NCBI GenBank assembly: GCA_003427395.1
Contig: BFEA01000028.1
Location: 1,068,291-1,088,785 of the forward strand
Direction of reading: 5' to 3'
Origin: Chara braunii
Taxonomy: Eukaryota > Streptophyta > Charophyceae > Charales > Characeae
Length of the DNA stretch: 20,495 nucleotides
Below are positions 7,484 to 17,230 of this stretch, piece by piece. Positions within the stretch are counted from its first letter, which is position 1; each line of letters starts with the position of its first letter. Under the pieces are notes generated by a model that had not been told where the DNA came from, did not search any database, and saw only the letters and a program-made list of their open reading frames with translations. The position numbers and the translations under genes were made by a program.

Positions 7484-8432
7484 AAGATCCTCATCTACTT
7501 TTACTGTCTGATTAAAGAAGTTGGGACAATTGCAGAGGAGTCCCTTTTTTTTTTTGTTTTTGAATACCACAAGTCTTTTAGGAATTTGGCGAACAAACAT
7601 CATGATGTATCTGCGTCCAGTCAGTTTCCCCATGTTGTCATTTCATGTGGTATTACGTTTCTCTTTCTCAATTTTACCCGTTAGTTCTGCTGTACCAGAA
7701 ACAATAGGGGTTCTGGTCTACAACTTGGCAGCTGATCCTCACCCGGCATTGCTTCTTCTTCCGACTTGTTGTCTTCCTTCTTCTCCTTTCGTGTGTATAC
7801 ACATGCCACACCCTTTGTCCTTTTTTATTTTCTTTTCGTTTCCTTTTCAACACCCGCCGGAGGCACTGCCCCTGGCGATAGGAGCATCCCCGGGGTAGCA
7901 CCCCACTGGATCACGCCCTTTGTCCTTCGTATACTATCTCAACCGCTTTCAGTGTGCATGGCTCTTTTTCATCCTTGTTTTCTGATTGGTGAGGAAGGAT
8001 GGATTTGCATCGATGTGTGGCACTAGATATTCCCCAGCGTTTCTTCCTTTCTCCTCTAAGTCGGCTATCTCTTTCCCTCACTACCCTGGCCAAGCATCCT
8101 ATCGTGTGCGTTACCCATGCTATACACAAATCTCGTGTCCGGCAATCATCTCGCTCCCTCAATCTTTTTGGCTAAGCCAAGCTGTATGGTGTGAGCATAA
8201 GCCACTGGTAACAAAGGGGTTGGGAAAGCCCTGATGTGCTGGTGGCCGTGTAGCAGGGTGAGGAGTTTGCGGCGATGGACTTCAAGTGCTCAAGCAGGCC
8301 TGTGAGCTTGCGAGACCAAGCGGGGTGATGGATTGGCCGGGGATTAGTGCGTGGGACGACAGACTGTCTGCGCTTGGGTTCATGTACGTGGGATCGGCTT
8401 AGGGTGATGTTGTTGGTGATGCGGCTAGCGAC
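7484..8432. other. Unannotated, no supported gene
   Basis: Several open frames of 80-125 codons exist on both strands, but none shows a domain or a consistent codon signal. The plus frame 7521-7898 is Phe/Leu/Ser-rich from pyrimidine-rich DNA. The minus frame 8465-8172 has a hydrophilic stretch (NPRPIHHPAWSRKLTGLLE) that I could not assign. Pyrimidine-rich patches lie at 7740-7850. Confidence 0.4.
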
Positions 8433-8770
8433 TTTCCGCTCTCCGTGAAGGGGATCGTGACACAATGGCGGGCTTGCGGTTTGCCGCTCGCCACGGAGGG
8501 AATTGTGGCAGCATGGCGCGCTTGCGGCTCGTGCTTGTGGCTTGCACTGCTTCTCGCGCCTGCGGTGGCTAGTGGCTTGCCACTCGCCTCAAAGGGGATT
8601 GCGGCACAATGGCCGGCTTGCAGCTGGCCGCCTGCTGCTCGCACTTGCAGCTAGCACCTGCTGCTCACAATTCCGGGTCGTGCTTGCTGCTCGCATCTGC
8701 AGCTCGTGGCTTGCTGCTTGTGCTTGCGGCTAGCGGCTTGCCGCTCACCGCTTGCTGCTTCCTCCGCAAG
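8433..8770. repeat. GC-rich minisatellite with two levels of repeat
   Basis: A ~47-bp unit (pattern 'ttgccgctcgcc...gggattgtggcacaatggc.ggcttgcgg') occurs at 8433-8479, 8481-8527 and 8577-8622. After it, short units of the type 'tgcttgcggct' and 'cttgctgctcgc' repeat irregularly to 8770. Frames stay open on both strands only because stop codons are rare in the repeat. The Ala/Leu/Cys-rich translations are not credible proteins. Confidence 0.85.
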
Positions 8771-9121
8771 CATCGTTCGTCATTGAACAGCCATGACAGG
8801 CATGTGGTGTCAATGACGCTCTCGTCTACTAATATCTACTGAGAGACTTGAGGCAGCATAGGGAGGGATTCTATGGGGCATTCTTACAGCCCCGTTGGGC
8901 CTTCCAGCGACTGGACGGATGTATGTGGAGGATGGGAATAAAGGCAGTGGTGGGGAGTTTTCATCAACAATCATCGGAGTCACCGAAAAAACTGGGAGGA
9001 GAGCTTTATTAAGAATTATCATATAGTACAGCAGCATCAAGGGACACTGGGATGGTGATGGTAACGAGTGGGGCATGGCATTGTTTGGATGGAGTCGCTA
9101 CGGAGCGAGTGCTGGCGATGG

Positions 9122-9397
9122 TTAGCGCAGGCTGTGGAGGTGATAAGAGCACCTCCTTGGTTGAAGTGCTGCTATGTAGAAGGTAATGGGGCAAACATCA
9201 CACTCCCCCGTCTGCATGATATCCTTCAATCGGGTCCCCACTCGTTCCTGCCGTGCCATCTTGGTTATCCGGTCTAGCGGGTCTTGCTGCTGCTGGCTCT
9301 CTTGCTGCCGCTGGCTGTTGTCCTCTAATACAGGCCGCATTCCTTCGCTAGTTGTGTCGTTGTGCATAGAGCTCAGTGTTGACGTCGTTCCTTCCAA
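9122..9397 (-). CDS. Gln-rich hydrophilic open frame, possible decayed coding fragment
   Basis: The minus-strand frame contains a Gln/Ser/Glu-rich stretch (EDNSQRQQESQQQQDPLDRI) followed by MARQERVGTRLKDIMQTG. The composition is protein-like, unlike its Cys/Ser-rich plus-strand shadow. Its first codon would be TTG with no good ATG, and stops lie just upstream in frame, so a complete gene is unlikely. AATAAAG on the minus strand near 9006-9012 lies downstream and could be a poly(A) signal. No family recognised. Confidence 0.3.
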   Translation of the reverse strand: MEGTTSTLSSMHNDTTSEGMRPVLEDNSQRQQESQQQQDPLDRITKMARQERVGTRLKDIMQTGECDVCPITFYIAALQPRRCSYHLHSLR

Positions 9398-10102
9398 ACT
9401 TGCCCATGTCTGCTCTTGTCAGCTCTACTGTCCTCCCTTGCCCATTGTTTCCTGCTCTTCTTCCTCCGTAGTCTAATGGCTCAACTGCTCGGGTTCCGAG
9501 CTGCTATCCGATGTTTCTGAGGCAAAGGAGTGTAACGAGTCCTCCTCCCCCTGACTACTTGCGTGCAACTCTATTCCTTCAGCCGGGAGGCCAAAGCTTG
9601 TGTCTCTGGGAGGGAGGGAGATCGTGGTCCTACTGTCCTTCTTAGTCTATGTGCACCACTTTTGTACTTGAGCGACTTTATTTTTCTCCTATTGTCCTTC
9701 TTAGTCTAGTCTATTGATTTATAGAGGAAGGCGGCAGGCGGGATTGGAAACCCATAAAAATCGTGCCAAGACCTTTTGTGGGTGGTTTGCCCCACCGATT
9801 GCGGGAGCTCTGTCGGAACCTAGGCAAGGTTTTGGAGGCAGTGAATCGTCATGTATAACTTTCTTTTCCTGTGTGGGTCTATTAAGACCCTTATTTTTAC
9901 ATATTTCTAGTCTGAGTGATCTGTATGCATGCAACCCTATAATTATTGTTTGTTTTTATGAACGTAATCAGATTAAGTGAAAGGAATACATGCATGAATC
10001 TCAACCTTGCTTTGTAATTGAAATCGGACTAAGGGATGAACTGGGGCAAAGTGGGAGAAAGGAAGTATTGCGTGCATCTGAGAGGGTCATCAAAGGATGG
10101 GC
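9398..10102. other. Unannotated spacer leading into the AT-rich island
   Basis: No gene is recognised. 'ctattgtccttcttagtcta' or a close form occurs at 9630-9650 and 9688-9708, a small direct repeat. Composition becomes AT-rich after about 9860. Confidence 0.45.
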
Positions 10103-10832
10103 ATTGTTTCTAAGCAGAAGGTCACAATGCTATGTTTCTTACTTCTTTTCTAAAGTACTAAACATTGTTTCTACGCAAGATGGTCTGATTTCTGTGATTG
10201 GTTTTGAAGGTTTGTCTCTCTGATTTGTGAAGCCAAACATTGTTTCTAAGCGGGATGACTTGGTTTACATGTTTTTTTTAGGGTTTCTGACTGAAGTTCA
10301 GCATTGCTTCTAAGCAGAATGGTCCAACTTCATGCTTTTGTGTTACTTTGAAATAGGCTAATATTATTTCTAAGTTGAATGGTTCAATCTCTTGTTTTAT
10401 TCTGAGGGAGAATTCTGACATAAGGTTAAATATTGTTTCTAAGCAGAATGGTTTAGTCTGAAGTCACACACACTAAAGTGCAAACCGAGTATACATTGTA
10501 AGTATCTATTTATATTTGCATGTGAACAGTAAGTTGGACATTGTTTCTGAGTAGAATGGTCTAGCTTAAGTCATATCACTAAGAAAATAAGTAAAGTCAA
10601 AAGTATAATTGGAGGTAAACTAGGCTAAGCATAATGGCTCAGTCCCCCTGCCCATATAAAAAAACAAGTCCGATAATTATTTAAACTTTGGACATCTAAA
10701 GAGCTCAGGGCGACTAGACGTTGTTTCTAAGCAGAATGGCCTAGTCATGCCCAAAGAAGAGGGAAGTAGTTGTGCAACTTATTTGTGTATAACCTAAGGC
10801 ATGTTGTTTATTGTTTCTAACCAGAATGGTCT
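10103..10832 (+). repeat. Array of a ~22-bp core, nine copies, spaced 60-180 bp
   Basis: The core ATTGTTTCTAAGCAGAATGG plus two pyrimidine-ended bases occurs, with a few changes each, at 10103, 10164, 10239, 10303, 10363, 10432, 10540, 10720 and 10810. A partial copy lies at about 10624. Bases just upstream are also partly shared (tgaagttaaac-like), so the true unit may be a diverged ~65-bp tandem repeat of which the core is the best-kept part. No open frame runs through it. Confidence 0.9.
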
Positions 10833-11039
10833 CGCATTTTGCCATATGTAAGATGGGTAAATGGTCAATCGTATGAAAAAACAATGAGTTATCTTATGTG
10901 AAAACAACTTGAGATTTTTTTTTAGAGACTTACCTTGGTTGTATGTGTTTGCTTGACTATGAGTCTAGCCTTGAGTTTAGTTGAAGTTGTTTTTTGATAG
11001 GTAGTAACTTTAGATGCTTGCCATGTGTTGGAGTTATAG

Positions 11040-11780
11040 GAGTTAGTTCAGTTTTTGCATTTTAGAGTTAAGTTTTTTTCTCATATTTGACTTTGTATGA
11101 ATTTTGGTAAGACGCTTTTGCTAAAGGAAGTGCGGTCAAATCCAAGATGTTAGTTAAATTTTTGTCTTTATAAATTCGATTTTTGTCTGATTTTTATATC
11201 TAACTTAGTAAAAATATGAGAAGCTTACTTTTCTATGGGAAGTGTTGTCCAAATTGTTGCTACATCAGGGAGTTAGACAAATTTGACTTTTTGAAGTTAA
11301 AATTCTTTTTATAATCTATATCTAGCTTTGTACAAATTTTGAAAAACGTTTTGGTTAGGACGAGTGTTGCCATAATTTCTATAAATCTAAAGATTTAGTT
11401 GAATTTTGTCGTAGCCGAGTTGAATTTATATTTTTGAGCCCACATCTGGCTTAATATAAAATTGAGAAACATATTTTTTCAAAAAAAGTGTTGCCTAAAT
11501 CATAGCGTTACGCAAAATTTGACTCTGTAAAGTCAAAATTCGTTCTTTGATCTTGTATCTAGTTGAGTACAAAGTAAAAAATGAAAAATTCTCTAGAGGG
11601 AGTGCTGTCGAAATTTTTCTAGTTTAAAGGAGCTCGATTATATTTGGTAGGAAAAACTTTGACAATCCACCATGAGCAGGGGAGATGCTGCTGAAGTTTT
11701 CTCTAATCTTTTTATATCATTTAGAGATAAATTTAAACTTAGTTTTGTGAGAAGTTTTGAGTGAGATGTGGTATGAGAGT
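11040..11780 (+). repeat. Degenerate ~115-bp tandem array, about six units
   Basis: Landmarks recur in the same order: an AGTGTTGCC-like motif at about 11130, 11241, 11363, 11487, 11601 and 11683, preceded by 'gagaaacgttttt' and 'tatctagcttagta', and followed by 'tttgactttgaagtcaaaattc'. The last landmark holds a small inverted repeat, TTTGACT-ctgta-AAGTCAAA in the unit at 11513-11540. Units are diverged, so the array is old or under only partial constraint. No coding frame. Confidence 0.82.
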
Positions 11781-12900
11781 TTATTCTCTTTACACTTAAA
11801 GCTAGCTTTGGAAACTGACATGTGTTGTGTTACATGCCCTATTTCACTAGTTCGATTCAATATTGACTAAGTTCAGTCTTCTCCTGCGAGAATCATCTTA
11901 TGTTATTTTTTTATAACAGGTTGGTTTACGATTCAACCCCAACTCAATCTTGCAGCTTAACCTAAGGGCTTAGCCCTTGTAGGTTGAATTATTTATTTGG
12001 GTTCTTACCTAAACTTGTATTGAATGACCATTTAAAAAAGAATGCGTGCTTTATTTTGGAAGGTTAGATAAAGGTTGGGTTTTGTGTGAATAAGGCAAGG
12101 GGTATGAGTGCAGAGATTGATTGAAGTTGATCCTGTGTAGAGTGTGGTCTGTCAATGTTGAACCGTTGGTTTGATTGCAGGTATGTTTTGTGAGTTGAAG
12201 TTCGAATTTGACTTTGTTTGCGATCATGTGTATATCTTGAAAGGAATCACATTGTGATTGTGAGAGTGATCGCCTCGTGTCCTATAACCCTGTTGTATAT
12301 ATATCCTATGTAACTGAGCGATCAACTTCGACCGTGCGTAAGAATTGAGCAGATTCGTATCGAGAGAAAAGGGATATCCCCTTTTATTTTTGTTTTTTAG
12401 ATTTTGAACATTGAGGTCCATGGCGACTGTCAAAGTCAAACTCCTTTACCTGTCCGGTGACCTCCGAAGATGAAGCCTCGTCAATAAGGTCAGGGGTGTC
12501 CTGTCGTCACAAAAATGGTCGAAGCCCGCGTACACTCGTGCAAGGTATTGAAGAAGGTAGGTCTTGCAATCGCAATCGTGATTGTCTAACAGAAAGAAAT
12601 TAACCTTTCAAGACGTGTGTCAGTCAATATTTGAGTGTCAGAAGCGATCCTCGAAATCAGCGAGTACCGTGTGGTTATGAGTACCACATAGTACGCCATC
12701 ATTGCGACTGCTAGCGTATTCATACACGGCTAGTCGATATGACAAGGCCTACGCCATGATATTTATTAAGAGTCTCGCGCGCGATGCCCGTCTATTTCTG
12801 TGGTTAAAAGGTTATGGGTCAGATGTGAAAAAGGGACTAGGAAGAATTTACGTGCGAAGTCTAGTTTATTTTGTGGAGTGCATCGTGTGCTAGATGGATC
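11781..12900. other. AT-rich to mixed sequence with a TATA-like box and a hairpin
   Basis: No gene is recognised. TATATATAT lies at 12296-12304. About 70 bp later AAAAGGG-atatc-CCCTTTT (12365-12383) forms a hairpin followed by a T-rich run. A TATA box, a short transcribed stretch and a hairpin/T-rich end could be an LTR R-U5 or a small RNA unit, but no partner LTR was found. Small frames (12224-12439 minus, 12702-12893 plus) have no motif. Confidence 0.35.
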
Positions 12901-13241
12901 GTCCTAGTCGACCAGCGCAGAGCGACGGTTAAGAGATCAACCCTCAGAGCGTCAGTTCGCGTACAGACCCAATTAAGGTGTTCGGCCGCGTGTACCCCCT
13001 AGGCTACGGTGAACGAGAAACGCCCTCGGCTGGACCACCTCTGCGATTGCACTCGAACACCTTTCACACGTGGTTCGGTAGCTCAGCGGGGATATGGTTG
13101 TCCAAAGGTGGTGACAACCCCTTGGGCAGAGGTAAGTTGTTCCTCGTGCGACCTCTATCCTGTCGTAGGGGTTCGCAAGAGATACAACCGACGCACTCCG
13201 CCGGAGGCGAAAACTCCCTTGCGAAAAAGTCGTACAAAATT
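12901..13241. other. Structured GC-richer segment, no gene assigned
   Basis: It contains a 7-bp stem GGTTGTC...GACAACC (13096-13119) and CGGTC...GACCG (13253-13280, just beyond the right edge). A tRNA-like 'ggtagctcagcgg' at 13077 is not followed by a D-stem partner. Open frames on both strands overlap and lack motifs. The 'ccgccacaattggca' near 13292 faintly resembles an LTR end plus a Met-tRNA primer site, but it is too diverged to call. Confidence 0.3.
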
Positions 13242-14338
13242 CTACGTGACGCGGTCGGGAAAATCCCCTTGCGGGACCGATGCGCTCGACACCGCCACAA
13301 TTGGCATTTGATATACTAACCTATCTGGTGGCCTTGCCAGGGCCGACTTGCCCGAGCGGTCTTGCTCCCCTTCCTGGGCAGACCCTTCCCCTCCCGTCCC
13401 CTCCGCCCCGATCCCCTCTAAGAATTGCACTTCATCCCCCACTCCCCTGACCGCTTCTCTTCCCTCAGATGCATTCTCCTTATCTCCTTCCTCCCCGAGC
13501 CCCTGTGCACCTTCATTTCCTCCTTCTGTCGATTTGGGGTCGGTACTATCCTCCCCCTCCCTCCCTCGGACCTCAGCCCTGTTTTCGATTATGTCCCCCC
13601 GAGCGCCCTAGACCCTTGCCGCCCGGGCTCCCGTCCTGCTCCCTCCTCCCCTTCATCCTCCTTCGCCTCCAGCCCCAAACTACTCCCCAAATCCACCGTT
13701 CTCTCCACCCCACACCTAATCTCTCCCTCTTCCTCCCCTGCTATTTGACCCTCCCTACTCACTTCTCCCTATATTCCATGTTGTCGGCCGCTCTCCTCGT
13801 CCCTCCCTTGCTGACCATCTTACCTTCTTACTTCTTCCTGTCCCCCCTCCTGCCGACAATGCTCCCCCCTTTTGTCACTCGCCTTCTCTCCATCAAACGG
13901 TTGATGTTGTTCAACCATACCCCCTGCACCAGCTAACCCTTCCTCAGTCACTTTTTGCTTTGCACTTTCCCCCCCTGTATCCCCTCTGTCTCCCCCGGTA
14001 ACCCCCTAACGGCCCCTGGTTGATTCGTACCCGTCATCTTAGACTCTCTTCCGTCTTCTTAAAATTGCTCTGCTTTCCTTTTCCAGTTGTCCCCGATAAC
14101 CATTAGGGCTCATCTGTTTGCATGGGATCATTGTCCCTGTCCTCCCATGAGACATTGTAACAGTATCCCTCTCCCCGTCTCGCCAATCTTCTTGGCTTGG
14201 GCCAGCCGATCCTGCTGGCTCCCCTTGCGGCCGTGTCATTGCCCTCATCTCCTCCAATAGGGTTCCATCTCATTGCAGCTCCAACTCGAACCAGGCCCTC
14301 CTTTCCTCTTTCGGGTCTGACTGCAGTATGGGATCTAT
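13242..14338 (-). pseudogene. Decayed acidic Glu/Gly/Arg-rich coding region
   Basis: The minus strand is extremely purine-rich for about 1 kb. Reading from 14336, one frame gives DPILQSDPKEERRAWFELEL, a TGA (14270-14272), then EEMRAMTRPQGEPAG...LEKESRAILRRRKRV, a TAA (14039-14041), then after a TAG ESAKQKVTEEGLAGAGG and so on. Near 13440-13540 a shifted frame gives acidic text (GEEGDKENASEGREAV) ending VSSASVPQGDFPDRV. Several stops and at least one frameshift break it. Purine bias alone favours such residues, so coding origin is likely but not certain. It continues the region at 14488-15166 across SINE-like copy 3. Confidence 0.5.
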
Positions 14339-14344
14339 AGCACT

Positions 14345-14487
14345 TTTTTTTTACTTTTTTTTTTTGTAAGCCGCCCGCAGGTTTGCTAGGTGTGCTGGTA
14401 TGAGCAAACACCCCTAGCAACACTTGCTGTTACCTCCAACCTATTGGTGGGGAGCTTCACCTACTGGAAATCGGGTCTAGCATCCCT
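14345..14487 (-). mobile_element. SINE-like hairpin element, copy 3, inserted in the decayed gene
   Basis: The body (14367-14487) carries 'gctaggtgtgctgg', 'ctattggtgggg' and 'tctagcatccct', matching copies 1 and 2, with an A-rich tail on the minus strand (plus T's 14345-14366, one interruption). The outer stem TGCTAGG/CCTAGCA is perfect at its base. It lies between two minus-strand coding remnants. The hexamer GATCTA occurs on both sides (14332-14337 and 14506-14511) but is too short to claim as a target-site duplication. Confidence 0.78.
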
Positions 14488-15166
14488 TACAATGCAACAG
14501 GGTCTGATCTACATTCAAATATTTTGTGAGAAAAATGCCAGCATCTAATTTCCCTATCACACAATTCCTGTATAGTTTCCGCTAGCGCCAGACATCTGCC
14601 ATGCAGCCGCATATGACCATGCGTGAAGCAGACTTCGCTGAAAGGGGTTTCGCTTGTGATGCACCAAACTTCTTCGAAGTTGTATGGTCTTGTGGCCACC
14701 ACCACACTGTTTTTCAGCGGGTTCTTCAACGGGCCATCGATGACGTATCTCACTCATTCTCGTTCCTCATTGTCAACCATGTGTTCTGCGACTATCAGGC
14801 CGAAGAAGAATTCCACTGCTCCCTCCACTTGGCAGGTCTTATATACTTTCAACCATGGCCACCATTTTCGTCCAGCCATTCTCGCCACAAACATCTTTGC
14901 CGGTGTCTTGTTCGGTTGGAATATCACTTTGCCTTGTGTTTCGGCGACATACAACTCCTCTACCCGCCTTTCATTTATCAGCCAGTCCCTCAGTTCCACC
15001 GTCGGCGCTAGGTACGTGATAATTGTGTCTCCCTCTGTGTCGATCTGCCCTCTCCATGGGCCTCTACCCAGGGTCCAAGCCTCTTCCATATGACGTGCCC
15101 ACTACCGCTTAACCTTTCGTGAATGCTTCATCGAACAATTTGTAGGCAACTGTGTCCACCCTTACG
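14488..15166 (-). pseudogene. Decayed gene of unknown family (possible LINE ORF1-like)
   Basis: From about 15160 one frame reads VDTVAYKLFDEAFTKG before a stop. A shifted frame from 15089 then runs 111 codons, with WLINERRVEELYVAETQGKV, WWPWLKVYKTCQVEG and GLIVAEHMVDNEERE. It meets a TGA at 14754-14756 and continues in the same frame (RYVIDGPLKNPLKNSVVVA, then RPYNFEEVWCITSETPF, then LALAETIQEL) to 14488. The text is convincingly protein-like. The order (deep-conserved part, then an acidic low-complexity tail at 13242-14338) and phrases such as 'W..dGPl' and 'alaetI' loosely recall plant LINE ORF1 (DUF4283-type), but that is a guess. At least one frameshift and one nonsense codon. Confidence 0.6.
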
Positions 15167-15217
15167 TATGTGTTCTATAGCTACATGATTTTATTTGTGG
15201 CCCGTGCCATACACAGG

Positions 15218-15350
15218 GGCTCGTTAGACACTCCTCGGGGCGTCCTTGGGGCCCGAGGAGTTTTCCTTTAGATCGCCCGAGGAATTTCCCACCTTCGTTG
15301 CACTCGTCCTTGGGACGATCGCCCGAGGACGCTCCAAGGACGGACCACGG
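15218..15350. repeat. Cluster of CCCGAGGA palindromes
   Basis: CTCCTCGGG (15231-15239) pairs with CCCGAGGAG (15252-15260). A second pair CGTCCT...AGGACG spans about 15305-15328 with an inner GGG/CCC. CGCCCGAGGA recurs near 15277 and 15318, and CGTCCTTGG near 15241 and 15306 with its complement near 15334. It lies 5' of the transposase and could be subterminal repeats of that element, but no matching 3' copy was found. Confidence 0.65.
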
Positions 15351-15848
15351 GGATGTTCAAAATAAAATACGCGGCCGCGGGTCGGGGCTGTGGGCGGTGG
15401 TCCACGATTTGATGTCCGGGTGGTCTGGAGTGGTCCGCCTCCGGGCGGCTGGAAAATTCAAAATATGCGGCGAGGTCGGAAAAAAAGGCACACACGCGCG
15501 CGGGTCTCCCTTTTCGAAATTTGAATTCCGAAAGAGACCGGCAAGGCGCAGGCATATCAATTGGGGGTTGGGGCGAGCGGTGGACGACGTCAAGAGGGAA
15601 GCACATCCTTCGACTGCGTGGTGGCAGGGTCGGCGTCTGGACAACCATTCGGCCATCACCGTTAAGAGGGGAACAGTGAAGACGACGACATCACTGCAGT
15701 CGTCCTCACATCACTGCGCGCGGACAAGCAGATAGCGTCCTGCGAGCTGTCACAGCGTCCTTCGTCGCGCAAACCCCGTGGTCGTCATGAGTTGCGTTTC
15801 GGTCGTGTGTTGTCATGTCGCCAAAGTTTGTTGCCCGAGGTAAAGGCG
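15351..15848. other. GC-rich 5' flank of the transposase
   Basis: 'ttcaaaata' followed by 'gcggc' and 'gtcgg' occurs twice (15357-15386 and 15458-15480). 'acatcactgc' occurs twice (15687 and 15709). A 145-codon plus frame (15298-15735) shows no motif and no Myb/SANT pattern, so I do not call it the partner protein of Harbinger elements. Confidence 0.4.
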
Positions 15849-17230
15849 ATGTCTTCTACACCCTGTGTGGCGATGGGGAATGTCGGTGATGACGAGCGTG
15901 TGAAGCTGTTGACGGTGGAAAGGACAGCGGTTGCCCCAACCGTTACCGTTGTTCTTCTGCGCTGCTAGATGGAGAGCACTGCGGGAAGAATGAACGTGCA
16001 GCGTCACGCACGGAGGAGGAAGGCGATGCAGTCGTTGGCGGCGAAAGGGTTGGACTCCGCTGCCATCTGCGACACCGTATTCCAAGTGTGTTGCACCATG
16101 GGTTGTGGGCCTTGTGGCGTTCTGCCTAGAGCCATGCCCAGGTGGTGGATGAAAATGAGGACGGAGGGGACGTGGGAGGATCTGCGCCATGCCGACGATG
16201 CCACGGAAGACTACTTCCGTGAGAAGCTACGTATGTCGCCACTTGTCTTCCGTGAGATTATGGAGAGTTTGTCGCCTTTTCTGCAGCGCCGTGTAACGTT
16301 CTACAGGGATTCGTTGCAGCCAGACCACATCGTCGCGTATGCATTGTAGAAATGGGCGTCCGGGGAGACGTACGAGAGCAACACGTGCAGCTTCGGCATT
16401 GGCAGAGCTTCTGGTTTGGTGGCAGTGCGGGACGTAACTGCAGTGTTGCTGACGGTGTACCGGGAGAAGTTATGGTGGTCGACAGGGATGCAGAAGGCAG
16501 TCGTTCTTCGTGCTTTCGCTGACAAGAGGTTCCCCAACAGCCACTGTTGTATCGACAGCACGAATATCTACATCGACAATCCGGCGAACGCACCTAGTGA
16601 AGACTACTTCGACAGGAAACGGCGTTTCTCAATCACCGCGCAGGTCATCGTCGATCTCGACTTATGTGTGCTGGACGTTTTTGTTGGATATCAGGGAAGC
16701 TATCACGACGTCAGGGCCATTCACCTCTCTAGTCTATGGGCGCGCGCGGAGGCCTGGGACCTGTTCACGAGGCCGCCCGTTATGCTCCCCTTCCATGTGC
16801 AGACGAGTGGCTATCTACTGGGCGACAATGGGTACCGGCGGTCGGAATGGCTAGTCGTTCCCTATGGCGGCACCTCTTAGCGCTCGTCCAAGTTGCGGTT
16901 CGACAACAGACAGAAGACTGCCAAGGGGGCAGTGGAGAGGGCTTTCGGGAGGCTGAAGGGCATGTGGAGGTTGTTCCTACGGTCGCATAAGACGAATATG
17001 AAGACGTTGCCGCAACAGTTTGTCGCCGTGTGCATTTTACACAACATTCTCATCGATGTTTGCATCCTCTTCGACGACAATTTGTTTTGGGAGGTGGACG
17101 CAAACGGAGTTCGGCGTCGCGTGGATCTCGGGATCCAACGTCCCAAGGGCCGCCCGTGTGCATGGACACTTCGATGGGGAATGCATTGATTCTAAGGGAC
17201 GCGCTAGCGAAGCGGATGAATGCTCGTTGA
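15849..17230 (+). pseudogene. PIF/Harbinger-type DDE transposase, nearly full length, with TAG codons and a frameshift
   Basis: A single frame runs from 15969 to 17147. Starting at ATG 15969, the N-terminal part reads RWWMKMRTEGTWEDLRHADD and LRMSPLVFREIMESL, typical of the helical region before the nuclease. The DDE_Tnp_4-type core has its first Asp in HCCIDSTNIYI (codon 196), the second in GYLLGDNGYRRSEW (codon 286) and the Glu in VERAFGRLKGMWRLF (codon 323). TAG codons at 16347-16349 and 16878-16880 interrupt it, with clear homology on both sides. Near 17145 a 1-base shift moves the end (MDTSMGNALILRDALAKRM) to another frame, closing with TGA at 17228-17230. A 40-codon upstream extension from ATG 15849 is in frame through a third TAG (15966-15968). 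The role would be cut-and-paste transposition in the nucleus. Terminal inverted repeats and the Myb-like partner gene were not found. Confidence 0.93.

Noticed and set aside
8503-8842. Ala/Leu/Cys-rich open frames over the minisatellite
   Set aside because: They are open because the GC-rich repeat lacks stop codons, and both strands are equally open.
10103-10832. CRISPR array
   Set aside because: Repeats are short, degenerate and unevenly spaced, the spacers are partly alike, and the surrounding sequence is eukaryotic with no cas genes. It is reported as a repeat array instead.
13070-13180. tRNA-like 'ggtagctcagcgg' with downstream 'ggttcgcaa'
   Set aside because: No D-stem partner, no closing CC in the B box and no acceptor pairing.
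15218-15240. 'ggggctcgttagacactcctcggg' as the Harbinger 5' terminal inverted repeat
   Set aside because: No complementary end was found between 17231 and the window end, and no 3-bp target duplication could be paired.
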